Notes: generated by a model not told the origin, from the sequence alone. A stretch of DNA of 64,000 nt from Marinobacter mobilis (GCF_900106945.1 NZ_FNNE01000011.1:1-64000); one strand, 5' to 3'. Counted from the first letter of the stretch, positions 31,387 through 42,087 are shown. Made by a program: numbers and translations.

Positions 31387-32544
31387 ATGTTTGAACTAGT
31401 CGATAATGTCCAGCAAAACGCTGTGATCAAGGTAATTGGTGTTGGCGGCGGCGGTGGTAACGCGGTTCGTCACATGCTTAACAGTGATATCGAAGGTGTT
31501 GAATTCGTCTGTGCAAACACGGATGCCCAGGCATTGACCGACCTGGATTCCCGTCAGATTATCCAGTTGGGTGGCAACATCACCAAGGGGCTGGGGGCGG
31601 GGGCCAATCCGGAAGTGGGCCGCCAGTCAGCACTGGAAGACCGGGACCGTATTGCCGAAGTGATCAAAGGCGCCGATATGGTGTTCATCACCGCTGGCAT
31701 GGGTGGTGGTACCGGAACCGGTGCTGCGCCGATTGTCGCAGAAGTTGCCCGTGAAATGGGTGTGCTGACCGTGGCGGTTGTTACCAAGCCGTTTATCTTT
31801 GAAGGCGGCAAGCGGATGAGTGTTGCCGAGTCGGGGCTCAAGGATCTGGAAGAGAGCGTTGACTCGCTGATTACAATTCCGAACGAAAAACTGCTGGCGG
31901 TCATGGGTAAAAAGACTAGTCTACTCGACGCTTTTGCCGCCGCGAACGATGTCCTTCTGGGTGCCGTACAGGGTATCGCCGACCTGATTACCCGAAACGG
32001 TATGATCAACGTCGACTTTGCGGACGTGAAGACGGTCATGTCGGAAATGGGTATGGCCATGATGGGTACGGCCCGGGCGTCCGGTGAAAACCGTGCTCAG
32101 GAAGCCGCCGAAGCAGCCATTCGCAGCCCGCTGCTCGAAGACATCAACCTTCAGGGCGCCAAGGGTATCCTGGTCAACATTACTGCTGGCATGGATCTCA
32201 ACCTCGGTGAGTTCTCTGAAGTCGGTGATATTGTCCGTGAGTTCGCTTCTGACTCCGCAACCGTTGTTGTCGGTACCGTCATCGATCCTGAAATGACCGA
32301 TGAACTGAAAGTTACCGTGGTCGCAACCGGTCTCGGTGGCGATCGTGACAAGCCGACAAAGGTGGTGGACAACACCCGCACACTGGATGGTACTACGGAC
32401 TACAATCAGCTGGACCGTCCTGCAGTGCTGCGTCGTCGTGCGGTGTCAAATGGCAATGTTGCTCTCGATCAGAGCAAGGAAAGTGAGGAACAAAGCGTGG
32501 ACTATCTCGATATTCCCGCATTCCTCCGTCGCCAGGCTGACTGA
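31387..32544 (+). CDS. ftsZ: Cell division protein FtsZ
   Basis: Tubulin-like GTPase, 385 aa, that forms the division ring. The nucleotide site has IGVGGGGGNAVRHML near the N terminus and the tubulin signature FITAGMGGGTGTGAAPIVA, with the T7 loop NVDFADVKTVM supplying the catalytic Asp. A variable linker follows from about residue 320, and the C-terminal peptide DYLDIPAFLRRQ is the site that binds FtsA and ZipA. Strong ribosome site GAAGGAG. The 110-base gap after ftsA may hold a further promoter, but none is obvious. Confidence 0.98.
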   Translation: MFELVDNVQQNAVIKVIGVGGGGGNAVRHMLNSDIEGVEFVCANTDAQALTDLDSRQIIQLGGNITKGLGAGANPEVGRQSALEDRDRIAEVIKGADMVFITAGMGGGTGTGAAPIVAEVAREMGVLTVAVVTKPFIFEGGKRMSVAESGLKDLEESVDSLITIPNEKLLAVMGKKTSLLDAFAAANDVLLGAVQGIADLITRNGMINVDFADVKTVMSEMGMAMMGTARASGENRAQEAAEAAIRSPLLEDINLQGAKGILVNITAGMDLNLGEFSEVGDIVREFASDSATVVVGTVIDPEMTDELKVTVVATGLGGDRDKPTKVVDNTRTLDGTTDYNQLDRPAVLRRRAVSNGNVALDQSKESEEQSVDYLDIPAFLRRQAD

Positions 32545-32748
32545 TAGTCTGGCGAAACATGCGTTGCTGTCTGCCAGGTGTGGGCGCGAGGGCCAACACC
32601 TATGAGTGGCTGCTGATGTAATATAGGCAACCATAATGACCATCCCGTAACGCCGGGCTGGTTAAATGGTATTCAGTTACGTTCTTTGATATTCTTCGGC
32701 CAGTTTTTTCCCGAAGATATCGACTTATTGTTACGGGTATATGTACCG

Positions 32749-33666
32749 ATGATCAGACAACGGACCCTTAAAAACACCATTCGTGCGACGGGTGTTGGCC
32801 TGCATTCGGGTGAGAAAGTGTATCTTACCCTGAAGCCTGCTCCTGTGGACTCTGGCATTGTTTTCCGGCGGACGGACCTGGATCCGGCCGTTGAAATCAA
32901 GGCCTGTGCAGAAAATGTCGGTGAAACCATGCTGTCGACGACGCTGGTAAAAAACGGTGTTCGTGTAGCAACGGTTGAGCACCTGCTCTCAGCCATGGCT
33001 GGTCTGGGCATCGACAACTGCTATGTGGAACTGAGCGCGGCGGAAGTGCCTATTATGGACGGCAGTGCCGGTCCATTTGTATTTCTGCTTCAGTCCGCGG
33101 GTATCGCGGAGCAGGACTCTGCCAAGCGATTCATCCGGATCAAGCGGGAAGTCACGGTAGAAGATGGCGACAAGAAGGCTACCTTCCTGCCGTTTGAAGG
33201 CTTCAAAGTGAGTTTCGGCATTGATTTCGATCACCCGGTCTTCAAGGGACGGGCCCAGACGGCTTCTGTGGATTTCTCCAGCACCTCCTTCGTGAAGGAA
33301 GTCAGCCGTGCACGGACCTTTGGTTTCATGCGCGACATCGAGAAGTTGCGTGCCATGAACCTGGCCCTGGGTGGTAGCGTTGATAACGCCATTGTTGTGG
33401 ATGATTACAAGATCCTCAATGAAGACGGTCTGCGCTACGACGATGAATTTGTGAAGCACAAAGTGCTTGATGCCATCGGTGACCTGTACCTGTTGGGGAA
33501 TAGCCTGATTGGTGAATTCCGCGGTGTTAAGTCAGGTCATGACCTGAATAACAAGCTGCTCCGTAAGCTGCGGGCGGAAACGGATGCTTGGGAAGTGGTT
33601 ACGTTTGATGACGAGTCCACGGCACCAATCTCCTATCTGAAGCCTGTGTTGGCGGTTCAGGGGTAA
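32749..33666 (+). CDS. lpxC: UDP-3-O-acyl-N-acetylglucosamine deacetylase LpxC
   Basis: Zinc amidase for the committed step of lipid A synthesis, 305 aa (E. coli LpxC is also 305). [20 protein letters not shown] is the standard N terminus. [18 protein letters not shown] contains the first zinc His, and [16 protein letters not shown] holds the later His and Asp ligands, with [11 protein letters not shown] carrying the catalytic His. The frame is open 21 codons upstream of ATG 32749, but conservation begins at MIRQRTLK. It closes the dcw cluster, as in E. coli. Confidence 0.97.
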   Translation: MIRQRTLKNTIRATGVGLHSGEKVYLTLKPAPVDSGIVFRRTDLDPAVEIKACAENVGETMLSTTLVKNGVRVATVEHLLSAMAGLGIDNCYVELSAAEVPIMDGSAGPFVFLLQSAGIAEQDSAKRFIRIKREVTVEDGDKKATFLPFEGFKVSFGIDFDHPVFKGRAQTASVDFSSTSFVKEVSRARTFGFMRDIEKLRAMNLALGGSVDNAIVVDDYKILNEDGLRYDDEFVKHKVLDAIGDLYLLGNSLIGEFRGVKSGHDLNNKLLRKLRAETDAWEVVTFDDESTAPISYLKPVLAVQG

Positions 33667-33679
33667 GGGTCAGGACGAC

Positions 33680-34126
33680 CTAGCCTCGAGTGTGGCTTGC
33701 GAGTTTTTCGAGAATCTCGCGCAGTTTTTTATCCTTCGTGTGCCCGGCTTCCTCTTGGAGGAGTCGGGCATTTTCGTTACTGAGCAGAGGCATGGACCGT
33801 GGCCGCGCCGCAGAAAAGCGTGGCGGAGCGACTTTGACGGTGAGCTTCCAGACAAAACGGAACAGTTCATCCTCACGTATGCGGGCCATGATGTCATGCT
33901 GGCGGTAACGCAGTTGCGTAGCGACTGATGCGGTTTCAGTGCTCAGAATCAGCTCGCCGTCGTGGCAGCTGACAAAGCGGGTGCCCGGCTGCAGTTGTTC
34001 CGGCAGGGCCTTCAGTACCCGGGTTTCGGCCTGGCGATGCCATTCCGCTTTTTGCAGCAGATCGTTGAGTGTCGGAGAGCGGCCGCCGCTATCCGGGGTC
34101 AATCCGAGGCTGGCTTTTTTCTTCAT
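33680..34126 (-). CDS. dciA: DciA-family (DUF721) predicted replicative helicase loader
   Basis: DUF721 protein of 148 aa. The conserved domain (about residues 15-95) is seen in LNDLLQKAEWHRQAETRVLKALPEQL, DGELILSTETASVATQLRYRQ and RIREDELFRFVWKLTVKVAP, a KH-like fold. DciA proteins load or stabilise DnaB in bacteria that lack DnaC. The C-terminal ~50 residues are a charged helix (LLSNENARLLQEEAGHTKDK) like the disordered tail of other DciAs. It is convergent with lpxC, with 13 bases between stops. The position next to lpxC and secA is as in Pseudomonas. Confidence 0.85.
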   Translation of the reverse strand: MKKKASLGLTPDSGGRSPTLNDLLQKAEWHRQAETRVLKALPEQLQPGTRFVSCHDGELILSTETASVATQLRYRQHDIMARIREDELFRFVWKLTVKVAPPRFSAARPRSMPLLSNENARLLQEEAGHTKDKKLREILEKLASHTRG

Positions 34127-34452
34127 GGAATCGTTGTATACTCTATGGCGACAGTTACGTTAGGTTACACTTCGGTACGTATCTTCAGTAGGTCCTGTAT
34201 TACACTCGTTTTACATTGAATGTTAAGGGTGTGTCTACGGTGCTACTGGACCTTGTTAATTCCAAAGCGCAGTTGTTGTCATCACGTGATGCACCTCGAT
34301 GTTGGTAGCTGAGGTACATACTGCCTGTGATTGAGTAGTCGGGGAAGGACTCCCCGTAATCTGGGACCGGAAGCCCGGCAGTTTCAGTAATACGACAGGG
34401 CGCTGACGACAAGGACGACGATGGCGGCTCCTGTATGAACCCAGATAATGGC
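34127..34452. other. Divergent intergenic region between dciA and the M23 peptidase gene
   Basis: About 325 bases with no convincing gene. On the minus strand TATACA lies ~15 bases before dciA. On the plus strand there is a short hairpin CGGGGA / TCCCCG (34340-34356) in the likely leader of the peptidase gene. The promoters for the two genes should lie here, but I cannot place a strong -35/-10 pair. Confidence 0.5.
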
Positions 34453-35391
34453 ATGAATATTATTATTGTTGGAAAGCGACATGGCCAATCCCGTGTCGTT
34501 CCGGTCAGTCTGCCCGTGGCACTGCTGATTTTCGCATGTATCCTTGGCATTGCGGCAAGCGCGGCCTGGCTTGGCTATCGGCTTGCAAGCGGTCAGCCCG
34601 AGACCTCAACCGTTCGGGTCTCTGGCCCGGTCGTGGAGCAATGGCAGTCCCGTCTCGACACCCAGCGTGAGGAGCTCGAAGCGTTGCGCACGCTGTCTGG
34701 ACAGCAGGTTGATGCGCTCACCCTGAGGCTTGGCGAGATGCAGGGGCGATTGCTGCGTCTGGATGCCATGGGGCAGCGACTGGTTGAATCCGGTCTGGTT
34801 GCCAGTGAGGAGTTTGACTTCGACCAGCCCGCTGCGGTGGGTGGGCCGGAAGACGGTCTGGTTGGCGAATCGTTTCAGGCGCCCGAGCTTGAGCAGATGA
34901 TTGGTCAGCTGGAGCGTCGGATTGAGGATCGGGAGCAGCAGCTGAATCTTCTGGATACCCTGATCTCTCACAAGCGTCTCGAGGACGAGCGTTTTGTTGC
35001 GGGTCGACCGATAACCTGGGGTTGGTTGTCGTCCCGTTATGGCTACCGTTCCGATCCGTTTACCGGTCGGCGGGCGTGGCACGCCGGTGTGGACCTGGCC
35101 GGCAAGGATGGCAGCGATATCATAGCGGTTGCAGCCGGGGTCGTGACCTACGCCGGTGAGCGAAGCGGTTATGGCAATCTGGTGGAAGTGGATCATGGCG
35201 ATGGTCTGGTGACTCGCTACGGTCACTGCAAGACCATCAGCGTGCAGGTCGGAGATGTGGTCCAGAAAGGCCAGACCGTGGCCCTCATGGGCAGTACCGG
35301 TCGTTCTACCGGGCCTCATGTGCATTTCGAAGTGTTGCGTGACGGTAAGTCCGAAAACCCCGAGCACTATATTCAGCGCGCCAGCCGTTAA
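34453..35391 (+). CDS. M23-family (LytM-domain) peptidoglycan endopeptidase
   Basis: Membrane-anchored periplasmic protein of ~312 aa. An N-terminal helix (VALLIFACILGIAASAAWLG) is followed by a coiled coil (WQSRLDTQREELEALRTLSG through EQMIGQLERRIEDREQQLNL). The C-terminal LytM domain has all zinc and catalytic residues: HAGVD, RYGHC, and HVHF, so it is probably active, unlike EnvC or NlpD. The start is ambiguous; ATG 34435 is six codons upstream and neither has a good ribosome site. Family members usually begin with a Met just before the II-V-x-K-R-H-G motif, so I chose 34453. It lies between dciA and secA, as in Pseudomonas. Confidence 0.9.
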   Translation: MNIIIVGKRHGQSRVVPVSLPVALLIFACILGIAASAAWLGYRLASGQPETSTVRVSGPVVEQWQSRLDTQREELEALRTLSGQQVDALTLRLGEMQGRLLRLDAMGQRLVESGLVASEEFDFDQPAAVGGPEDGLVGESFQAPELEQMIGQLERRIEDREQQLNLLDTLISHKRLEDERFVAGRPITWGWLSSRYGYRSDPFTGRRAWHAGVDLAGKDGSDIIAVAAGVVTYAGERSGYGNLVEVDHGDGLVTRYGHCKTISVQVGDVVQKGQTVALMGSTGRSTGPHVHFEVLRDGKSENPEHYIQRASR

Positions 35392-35472
35392 CGGCTGGCC
35401 CTTTCCCCGATTCCTTCCCCTGTCCAGAGCAGTTCTGTGCCCGCTGCCTTTTTTCCTTTCGCAAAATAAGGT

Positions 35473-35478
35473 TAGAAT
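35473..35478 (+). promoter_or_regulatory. Possible secA -10 element
   Basis: TAGAAT lies 38 bases before secA, in a pyrimidine-rich gap after the M23 gene. The -35 (TTTTTC near 35450) is weak. A hairpin GCCAGCCG / CGGCTGGC at 35380-35399 overlaps the preceding stop but lacks a good T run. Confidence 0.35.
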
Positions 35479-35515
35479 GCCCGCTTCCTCCGTTTAATCA
35501 AAGAAGCAGTGTTTT

Positions 35516-38257
35516 ATGTTCAGAAAACTTGCAACGAAGATGTTCGGCAGTAAAAACGCCAGAGAGATCAAAAGAATGCGCAAGGAAGTCATGCGCATCA
35601 ATGAGCTTGAAGAGGCGCTGGGTGGGTTGTCCGACACCGAATTGCAAGGGAAAACGGTTGAGTACCGCCGCCGCGTTGAGGAAGGCGAATCCCTCGATGC
35701 ATTGCTTCCGGAAGCCTTTGCCACGGTTCGTGAGGCCAGCCGCCGTTGCATGGGCATGCGCCACTACGACGTTCAGTTGATTGGTGGTATTACCCTCCAT
35801 GAGGGCCGGATTTCCGAGATGAAGACCGGTGAAGGTAAAACTCTGGTTGCGACCAGCGCGGTTTACCTCAATGCCCTCAGCGGCAAAGGCGTTCATGTCG
35901 TCACCGTGAACGACTACCTGGCCCGGCGGGATGCCGAATGGATGGGTAAGCTCTACAACTTCCTCGGGCTGCAGGTTGGGGTGATTGTCGCCGGTCAGTC
36001 GCCGGAGGAAAAGCGGGCTGCGTACCAGGCTGACATAACCTACGGTACCAACAACGAATTCGGTTTCGATTACCTGCGGGACAACATGGCATTCAGTGCT
36101 GCCGACAAAATGCAGCGCGGCCTGAACTTTGCGATTGTCGATGAGGTGGACTCGATCCTGATCGATGAGGCGCGGACACCACTGATTATTTCCGGTGCCG
36201 CCGAAGACAGCTCACGGCTGTATCAGGCGGTCAACGCCATGGTGCCGAATCTGGTTCGCGGAGAGCCGCAGGAAGACGGCGAGCCGGAAGGCGATTTCGT
36301 CATAGACGAGAAGTCCCGCCAGGTAGAGCTCACAGAAGCCGGTCACGAAAAGGTTGAAGAACTGCTGCTTGCGGCTGACTTGCTGAAAGAGGGCGAAAGC
36401 CTATACTCGGCTACCAACCTGAGTCTGTTGCATCACGTTCACTCTGCCCTGCGGGCGCATCACCTCTTCCAGAAGGACGTTGATTACATCGTTCAGGGTG
36501 GTCAGGTCGTCATCGTTGACGAACATACCGGCCGTACCATGCCGGGGCGTCGCTGGAGTGAAGGGCTGCACCAGGCGGTCGAAGCCAAGGAAGGGGTCAA
36601 GATTCAGGCCGAAAGCCAGACCCTGGCTTCAACCACCTTCCAGAACTATTTCCGCCTCTATGACAAGCTTGCCGGCATGACCGGTACGGCTGATACTGAG
36701 GCCTTCGAATTCCGCCAGATCTACGGCCTTGATGTGGTCGTCATTCCGCCAAACCGGCCGATTCAGCGTATTGATTATAACGATCTGGTTTACCTGACTC
36801 AGGAAGAGAAGTTCCACGCCATCATTGACGAGGTCAAGGATGTGATGGCGGAGGGCCGCCCGATCCTGGTCGGTACTGCCTCCATTGAAGCCTCCGAGCT
36901 GCTGTCGATGTTGCTCAAGAAGGCCCGCATTGAGCACAAGATCCTCAACGCCAAGCAGCACGAGAGTGAAGCCCATATCATCGCTCAGGCCGGACGTCCT
37001 GGCGCGGTTACCATTGCGACCAACATGGCTGGCCGGGGTACGGATATCGTACTTGGCGGTAACTGGGAGTTTGAGGTCGCTGAACTCGAGAATCCAAGTG
37101 AGGAAGAGGTTGCCAAGATCAAGGCGGCCTGGACTGAACGTCATGGTCAGGTGCTTGAAGCCGGCGGCCTGCATATCATTGGCACCGAGCGTCATGAATC
37201 CCGCCGCATTGATAACCAGTTGCGGGGACGTGCCGGTCGTCAGGGCGACCCTGGTTCCTCTCGTTTCTTCCTGTCCCTCGAAGACAACCTGATGCGGATT
37301 TTTGCCCCGGACCGGGTCAAGAGCCTGATGCAGGCTATGGGAATGAAGAAGGGCGAGGCCATCGAGCATCGGATGGTGACCAACGCTATCGAAAAATCAC
37401 AGCGCAAGGTCGAAGGCCGCAACTTCGATATGCGGAAAACGCTGCTTGAGTACGATGATGTCGCCAATGATCAGCGTACCGTGATCTACGAGCAGCGGAA
37501 CGAAGTGATGGCGTCGGAAGATGTATCCGACATGGTAGCCAGCATCCGCGAAGACGTGGTTGATTCGCTGGTGAGTGAATTTATTCCGCCTCAGAGCATG
37601 CCTGAACAATGGGATGTGGCCGGTCTCGAAGCGCAACTGCAGTCGGAGATGGCGGTTGAACTGCCCGTTCAGAAGTGGCTGGACGAAGACAGCAAGCTCT
37701 ACGAAGAAAGCCTGCGTCAGAAGATTCTCGATGAGATTGTGACGGTTTACGCCGGCAAAGAGAGCATTGTGGGTGCAGAGTCCATGCGCCGCTTCGAAAA
37801 GCAGGTCTTCCTGCAGGTGATGGATACACTTTGGAAGGAACATCTGTCCAATATGGATCACCTGCGCCGGGGTATTCACCTGCGGGGTTATGCGCAGAAG
37901 AATCCTAAACAGGAATACAAGCGTGAAGCGTTTAACCTGTTTGAATCCATGCTGGATGCCATGAAGCGGGATGTCACCCGAGTGCTGTGCCACGTCAAGG
38001 TGCAGAGCCGGGAGGAGATGGAAGAGGTTGAACGTCGCCGCAAGGAAGCTCTGGAGCGGGAGCTGGCTTCTGCGCGGATGCGTCATGACGAGGGTGGGGC
38101 TGCCCAGAAGGCGGCACCGGGACCGGAGGGTGAGTCCTCAGCGGCGCCGGGAACGCCGGATACCTTTGTCCGCCAGGAGCGAAAAGTGGGACGAAATGAG
38201 CCCTGTCCCTGCGGGTCTGGCAAGAAATACAAGCAGTGTCACGGTAAAGTCAGCTGA
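35516..38257 (+). CDS. secA: Protein translocase motor ATPase SecA
   Basis: Cytoplasmic and SecYEG-bound motor of the Sec pathway, 913 aa (E. coli 901). Walker A is at MKTGEGKT (residues 102-109), Walker B at [16 protein letters not shown], and the second nucleotide domain has [15 protein letters not shown] and [20 protein letters not shown]. The preprotein-crosslinking, scaffold and wing regions follow. The C terminus has an Ala/Pro/Gly-rich linker and the zinc-binding [14 protein letters not shown] that contacts SecB. No secM-type arrest gene is present upstream; the M23 gene holds that place. Followed by an intrinsic terminator. Confidence 0.98.
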   Translation: MFRKLATKMFGSKNAREIKRMRKEVMRINELEEALGGLSDTELQGKTVEYRRRVEEGESLDALLPEAFATVREASRRCMGMRHYDVQLIGGITLHEGRISEMKTGEGKTLVATSAVYLNALSGKGVHVVTVNDYLARRDAEWMGKLYNFLGLQVGVIVAGQSPEEKRAAYQADITYGTNNEFGFDYLRDNMAFSAADKMQRGLNFAIVDEVDSILIDEARTPLIISGAAEDSSRLYQAVNAMVPNLVRGEPQEDGEPEGDFVIDEKSRQVELTEAGHEKVEELLLAADLLKEGESLYSATNLSLLHHVHSALRAHHLFQKDVDYIVQGGQVVIVDEHTGRTMPGRRWSEGLHQAVEAKEGVKIQAESQTLASTTFQNYFRLYDKLAGMTGTADTEAFEFRQIYGLDVVVIPPNRPIQRIDYNDLVYLTQEEKFHAIIDEVKDVMAEGRPILVGTASIEASELLSMLLKKARIEHKILNAKQHESEAHIIAQAGRPGAVTIATNMAGRGTDIVLGGNWEFEVAELENPSEEEVAKIKAAWTERHGQVLEAGGLHIIGTERHESRRIDNQLRGRAGRQGDPGSSRFFLSLEDNLMRIFAPDRVKSLMQAMGMKKGEAIEHRMVTNAIEKSQRKVEGRNFDMRKTLLEYDDVANDQRTVIYEQRNEVMASEDVSDMVASIREDVVDSLVSEFIPPQSMPEQWDVAGLEAQLQSEMAVELPVQKWLDEDSKLYEESLRQKILDEIVTVYAGKESIVGAESMRRFEKQVFLQVMDTLWKEHLSNMDHLRRGIHLRGYAQKNPKQEYKREAFNLFESMLDAMKRDVTRVLCHVKVQSREEMEEVERRRKEALERELASARMRHDEGGAAQKAAPGPEGESSAAPGTPDTFVRQERKVGRNEPCPCGSGKKYKQCHGKVS

Positions 38258-38277
38258 TCAAATCGTGAGGATCATGG

Positions 38278-38312
38278 CCCGCATCCTGAGTTTCCTCGGG
38301 TTGCGGGTTTTT
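38278..38312 (+). terminator. secA terminator
   Basis: A 13-position stem (38278-38290 with 38295-38307, one mismatch and one G-T pair) with a TTTC loop and a TTTTT tail, 20 bases after the secA stop. Confidence 0.75.
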
Positions 38313-38359
38313 CGTTTATGGCCGGTAAGGCGGCTGCAAGCAGGAACAGGAGAACCAAG

Positions 38360-39577
38360 ATGGCGGTAGGGCCAGGAACGTTACCGGAGTTTTTCCCCGT
38401 GGCAGGGGTTCGTCTCGGTATTGCCAGTGCGGGCATCAAAAAGCCAGGGCGAAAGGATCTGGTGGTGTTTGAGCTGGCGGAAGGTAGCCGTGTGGCGGGT
38501 ATATTTACCACCAACCAGTTCTGTGCAGCGCCGGTCACGGTGGCGCGGCAGCATCTGGCGGAAGCTGCCCCGCGCTACCTCCTGATCAATACCGGTAACG
38601 CCAATGCCGGTACCGGCGAGCAGGGCCTGAACGATGCTCTGCGTTGCTGTTCTGCGCTGTCAGGTGAGGTTGGCGTGGCCGCCGCTGAGGTCTTGCCGTT
38701 TTCCACCGGTGTGATCGGTGAAAGCCTGCCCGTCGATAAGCTGGTTGCGGCGATGCCAGCGGCTCTGGCGGATCTGTCCGCAGGAAACTGGGCGCAGGCG
38801 GCTGCCGGGATCATGACCACCGATACCCGCCCCAAGGGAGCCTCGCGGCAGGTGAAGGTCGGCGATCAGGTCATCGCTATTTCCGGAATCAGCAAAGGTG
38901 CCGGGATGATCCGTCCGAACATGGCCACCATGCTCGGTTTCGTGGCGACGGACGCCAATATCGAGCCGGGGTTGCTGCAGACGCTTGTCGCTGAGCTGGG
39001 AGACCAGTCGTTCAACCGGATCACCATCGATAGCGACACCTCGACTAACGATGCCTGCATGCTGGTGGCCACCGGTCAGAACGGAGGCGAGCTCATCACC
39101 ACAGACAGCCCCTGTCTGCCGCCGTTCAGGGCTGCACTGGCGGACGTGTTTATGGAACTCGCCCACGCGATTGTTCGCGACGGTGAAGGGGCGACCAAGT
39201 TTGTGACCCTCGATGTCAGCGAAGCCGCCAGCCAGGACGAGGCGCTGGCGGTGGCTTACACCGTTGCCCATTCGCCCCTGGTGAAGACCGCGCTTTACGC
39301 CTCGGACCCTAACTGGGGGCGTATCCTTGCGGCGGTTGGCCGGGCCGGCGTTGAGGGCATGGATCTGAACGCCATTGAAATCTGGCTTGGTGACGTTTGC
39401 CTGGTTCGCAATGGGGGGCGGGCGGATGACTACAGTGAGGAGCGCGGCCAGGCCGTGATGGATCGGGAAGAAATCACCATTGGCATCAGCCTGAAGCGGG
39501 GGGCTGTTCGCGAGCGGGTATGGACCTGTGATTTCTCTCACGATTACGTGACCATCAATGCCGAGTATCGGACCTGA
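38360..39577 (+). CDS. argJ: Bifunctional glutamate N-acetyltransferase / amino-acid acetyltransferase ArgJ
   Basis: Ornithine acetyltransferase of 405 aa that recycles the acetyl group in arginine synthesis. The precursor self-cleaves before the nucleophilic Thr in RPNMATMLGFVATDA, about residue 190-195, giving alpha and beta chains. Other blocks: LLINTGNANAGTGEQG, FSTGVIGESLPV, TIDSDTSTNDACMLVATG and SDPNWGRILAAVGRAGV, all typical of ArgJ. Start ATG 38360 follows AGGAGAACC; the frame is open 14 codons upstream into the secA terminator. Whether it has acetyl-CoA-dependent synthase activity as well cannot be told from sequence. Confidence 0.95.
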   Translation: MAVGPGTLPEFFPVAGVRLGIASAGIKKPGRKDLVVFELAEGSRVAGIFTTNQFCAAPVTVARQHLAEAAPRYLLINTGNANAGTGEQGLNDALRCCSALSGEVGVAAAEVLPFSTGVIGESLPVDKLVAAMPAALADLSAGNWAQAAAGIMTTDTRPKGASRQVKVGDQVIAISGISKGAGMIRPNMATMLGFVATDANIEPGLLQTLVAELGDQSFNRITIDSDTSTNDACMLVATGQNGGELITTDSPCLPPFRAALADVFMELAHAIVRDGEGATKFVTLDVSEAASQDEALAVAYTVAHSPLVKTALYASDPNWGRILAAVGRAGVEGMDLNAIEIWLGDVCLVRNGGRADDYSEERGQAVMDREEITIGISLKRGAVRERVWTCDFSHDYVTINAEYRT

Positions 39578-39580
39578 GTC

Positions 39581-40519
39581 ATGAAAGAAGTGCATGTTGC
39601 GGTTGCTGTCATCGTCCGTGGTAGCCGGGTATTGATTGCCCGGCGCCCGGATCACGTTCACCAGGGTGGGCTGCTGGAGTTTCCCGGTGGCAAGGTCGAG
39701 CCCGGAGAAACCGTGCAGGCAGCGCTGGTCCGGGAGATCGATGAGGAAACGGGGCTGCGGGTGCCCCCCGAGTCACTGAGCCCGGTCATTGCGATTCGCC
39801 ATGACTATGGCGACAAGCGGGTGTTGCTGGACGTGTGGCGGACCTCAGCGGTTGAGGGCGAGCCGGTCGGCCGGGAGGGGCAGCCCGTTGACTGGATGGC
39901 GGTGGACACATTGCAGGATGAGGATTTTCCTGCGGCCAACAGACCCATTATCCGGGCTCTCAAGCTGCCGCCGTACCTGGCGATCTCCGGTGTTTTCGGC
40001 AATCTGGTCGACGGGCTTCGTCACCTTGAGGGCCAGTTGGAGCAGCAGCGTCCCGGAATGGTTATTCTGAGGGCGCCCTGGCTGGGGGATTCCGATTACC
40101 GCGAACTGGCCCTGAGCGCTCGTAATCTCTGTCGTGAAATGGGCGTGTCGCTGATCCTTCATGGTGGTGTGCAGCGTCTGGAGCCGGTGGCGGCGGATGG
40201 GATTCATTTGTCCTGGGCCGAGGCCAGCCAACTGACGTGCAGGCCTGTTCCGGAAGGCGTCTGGCTGGGTGTTTCCTGCCACAATGCGGAAGAGCTCGCC
40301 CATGCGGTCGCCCTCGGGGCCGACTATGCCACCCTGGGGCCGGTTCAGGCCACCAGCTCCCATCCTGATGCTGATCCGATTGGCTGGTCCCGTTTTCAGG
40401 CCTTGGCAGCACAAGCGTCGATACCGCTGTATGCTCTTGGGGGTATGGCCACGGACGATATCGCAGTGGCCCAGCAGTGCGGTGGCCAGGGGTGTGCGGG
40501 TATCAGTAGCTGGTGGTGA
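39581..40519 (+). CDS. mutT: MutT-type Nudix hydrolase fused to a ThiE/TenI-like domain
   Basis: A 312-aa two-domain protein. Residues 1-130 are a Nudix hydrolase of the MutT type (8-oxo-dGTP sanitation): the Nudix box [20 protein letters not shown] then ETGL lies at about residues 36-59. Residues ~140-312 resemble thiamine phosphate synthase (TIM barrel): [13 protein letters not shown] and [20 protein letters not shown] with [14 protein letters not shown], and GCAGISSWW at the end. Such fusions are known in pseudomonads. The second domain lacks an obvious Q-x-D-x-P substrate motif, so its activity is doubtful. It begins three bases after argJ. Confidence 0.88.
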   Translation: MKEVHVAVAVIVRGSRVLIARRPDHVHQGGLLEFPGGKVEPGETVQAALVREIDEETGLRVPPESLSPVIAIRHDYGDKRVLLDVWRTSAVEGEPVGREGQPVDWMAVDTLQDEDFPAANRPIIRALKLPPYLAISGVFGNLVDGLRHLEGQLEQQRPGMVILRAPWLGDSDYRELALSARNLCREMGVSLILHGGVQRLEPVAADGIHLSWAEASQLTCRPVPEGVWLGVSCHNAEELAHAVALGADYATLGPVQATSSHPDADPIGWSRFQALAAQASIPLYALGGMATDDIAVAQQCGGQGCAGISSWW

Positions 40520-40583
40520 GTTCAGCATCTGGTATGCTGGGAGAATGACAAGCAAGGCTAATTTTTCAGGAGCGCAGGAACGA

Positions 40584-41063
40584 GTGAGCAAACTGACCCA
40601 TCTCGATGACAAGGGTGCCGCCAGGATGGTGGATGTAACCGCGAAGGCGGTTACCGAGCGGGAAGCAACCGCGGAAGCGTTGATCCGCATGGCCCCGGAA
40701 ACCCTGGCAATGATTATTGATGGCGCGCATCCGAAGGGCGACGTGCTGGCCGTGGCCCGCATTGCCGGAATCATGGCGGCAAAGAAAACCCATGAACTCA
40801 TCCCGCTCTGCCATGCGCTCAACCTGACGTCGGTCAAGGTGGAGCTGACGCCTCAGTCTGACCCCGCCGCGGTGCATATTGAGGCCACCTGCAAACTGGC
40901 TGCGACAACCGGTGTGGAGATGGAAGCGCTCACAGCCGCCAGTGTCGCGGCCCTGACCCTCTACGATATGTGCAAGGCCGTTGACCGGGGGATGGTGGTA
41001 GAGCAGGTCCGGTTGCTTGAAAAGAAGGGTGGCCGCAGTGGCCACTGGCAGGCGGAATCCTGA
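40584..41063 (+). CDS. moaC: Cyclic pyranopterin monophosphate synthase MoaC
   Basis: Second enzyme of molybdenum cofactor synthesis, 159 aa (E. coli 161). [20 protein letters not shown] is the usual N terminus. [36 protein letters not shown] and [15 protein letters not shown] carry the conserved active-site residues. Start GTG 40584 has CAGGAA upstream and gives the family N terminus; an ATG 13 codons earlier and a much longer open frame are rejected, as they run back into the Nudix gene. moaA follows after 13 bases, so MoaC and MoaA, which act together, are co-expressed. Confidence 0.95.
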   Translation: MSKLTHLDDKGAARMVDVTAKAVTEREATAEALIRMAPETLAMIIDGAHPKGDVLAVARIAGIMAAKKTHELIPLCHALNLTSVKVELTPQSDPAAVHIEATCKLAATTGVEMEALTAASVAALTLYDMCKAVDRGMVVEQVRLLEKKGGRSGHWQAES

Positions 41064-41076
41064 CAGGACATTGACC

Positions 41077-42087
41077 ATGGCAACTGCAGCACCGCTTATC
41101 GATAACTTTGGCCGCCAGGTGACCTATGTCAGGCTGTCGGTAACGGATCGCTGTGATTTTCGGTGTGTCTACTGCATGGCGGAAGAGATGACATTTCTGC
41201 CCAAGGCCCAGGTGCTGTCCCTTGAGGAGTTGCTGATTGTTGCGCGCAACCTGGTGGCCTGCGGTGTGCGCAAGATCCGCCTCACCGGTGGCGAGCCCCT
41301 GGTGCGACCCGGCATCGTTGGTCTGGCGCGCCAGATCAGGGCGTTGCCCGGGCTGGATGAGCTGTGTATGACCACCAATGGCGGTCGTTTGCAGGACCTG
41401 GCCGCCCCGCTCAGGGAGGCGGGAGTTGACCGTCTCAATATCAGCCTCGACAGCCTGGACGAGGGCCGCTTTCACGATCTCACCCGCACCGGCCGGCTAG
41501 GTCGGGTGCTGGCGGGTATTCAGGCGGCCCGGGATGCGGGCTTTGAGCATACCAAGCTGAATGCGGTCATACTCAAGGGGCGCAACGACGATGAGATATT
41601 GCCGCTGGTCCGTTTTGCTCTGAAGCGGGGGCTGGACCTGACCTTTATCGAGGAAATGCCGTTGGGGCAGATATCGGATCACGACCGTGCCGAAGCGTAC
41701 ATGTCGAGTGACGAGGTCAGGGCGCGGATCCGGCAGGAATTTTCGCTGGAAGCTGTGGCCGATGAAACCGGCGGACCATCCCGCTATTACCGTATTCCCG
41801 GCGAGCAGGTTCGCATTGGCTTTATTTCTCCCCATAGCCATAACTTCTGTGGAGACTGTAACCGGGTGCGGGTAACCACCGAGGGGCGGTTACTGCTGTG
41901 CCTCGGTAACGAGCATTCTGTTGACCTGCGGGCGGCCATTCGCGAGGGCGACCCGTCCGCGGCTGAGGTGGACGCCAGAGTTCGTCAACTGCTCCATGAT
42001 GCCATGGCGATCAAGCCGGAGCGTCACCACTTCGATCTCAAGGATGAGCCACAAATCCTTCGTTTCATGAACGCAACGGGTGGCTGA
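41077..42087 (+). CDS. moaA: GTP 3',8-cyclase MoaA
   Basis: Radical SAM enzyme, 336 aa, which together with MoaC converts GTP to cyclic pyranopterin monophosphate. The N-terminal [4Fe-4S] motif CDFRCVYC has the CxxxCxxC spacing. [16 protein letters not shown] is the GGEP SAM-binding block. The C-terminal second cluster is bound by [18 protein letters not shown]. Unlike many MoaA proteins it does not end in the extended GG tail; it ends with NATGG, so the two-glycine end is present. Start ATG 41077. Confidence 0.96.
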   Translation: MATAAPLIDNFGRQVTYVRLSVTDRCDFRCVYCMAEEMTFLPKAQVLSLEELLIVARNLVACGVRKIRLTGGEPLVRPGIVGLARQIRALPGLDELCMTTNGGRLQDLAAPLREAGVDRLNISLDSLDEGRFHDLTRTGRLGRVLAGIQAARDAGFEHTKLNAVILKGRNDDEILPLVRFALKRGLDLTFIEEMPLGQISDHDRAEAYMSSDEVRARIRQEFSLEAVADETGGPSRYYRIPGEQVRIGFISPHSHNFCGDCNRVRVTTEGRLLLCLGNEHSVDLRAAIREGDPSAAEVDARVRQLLHDAMAIKPERHHFDLKDEPQILRFMNATGG

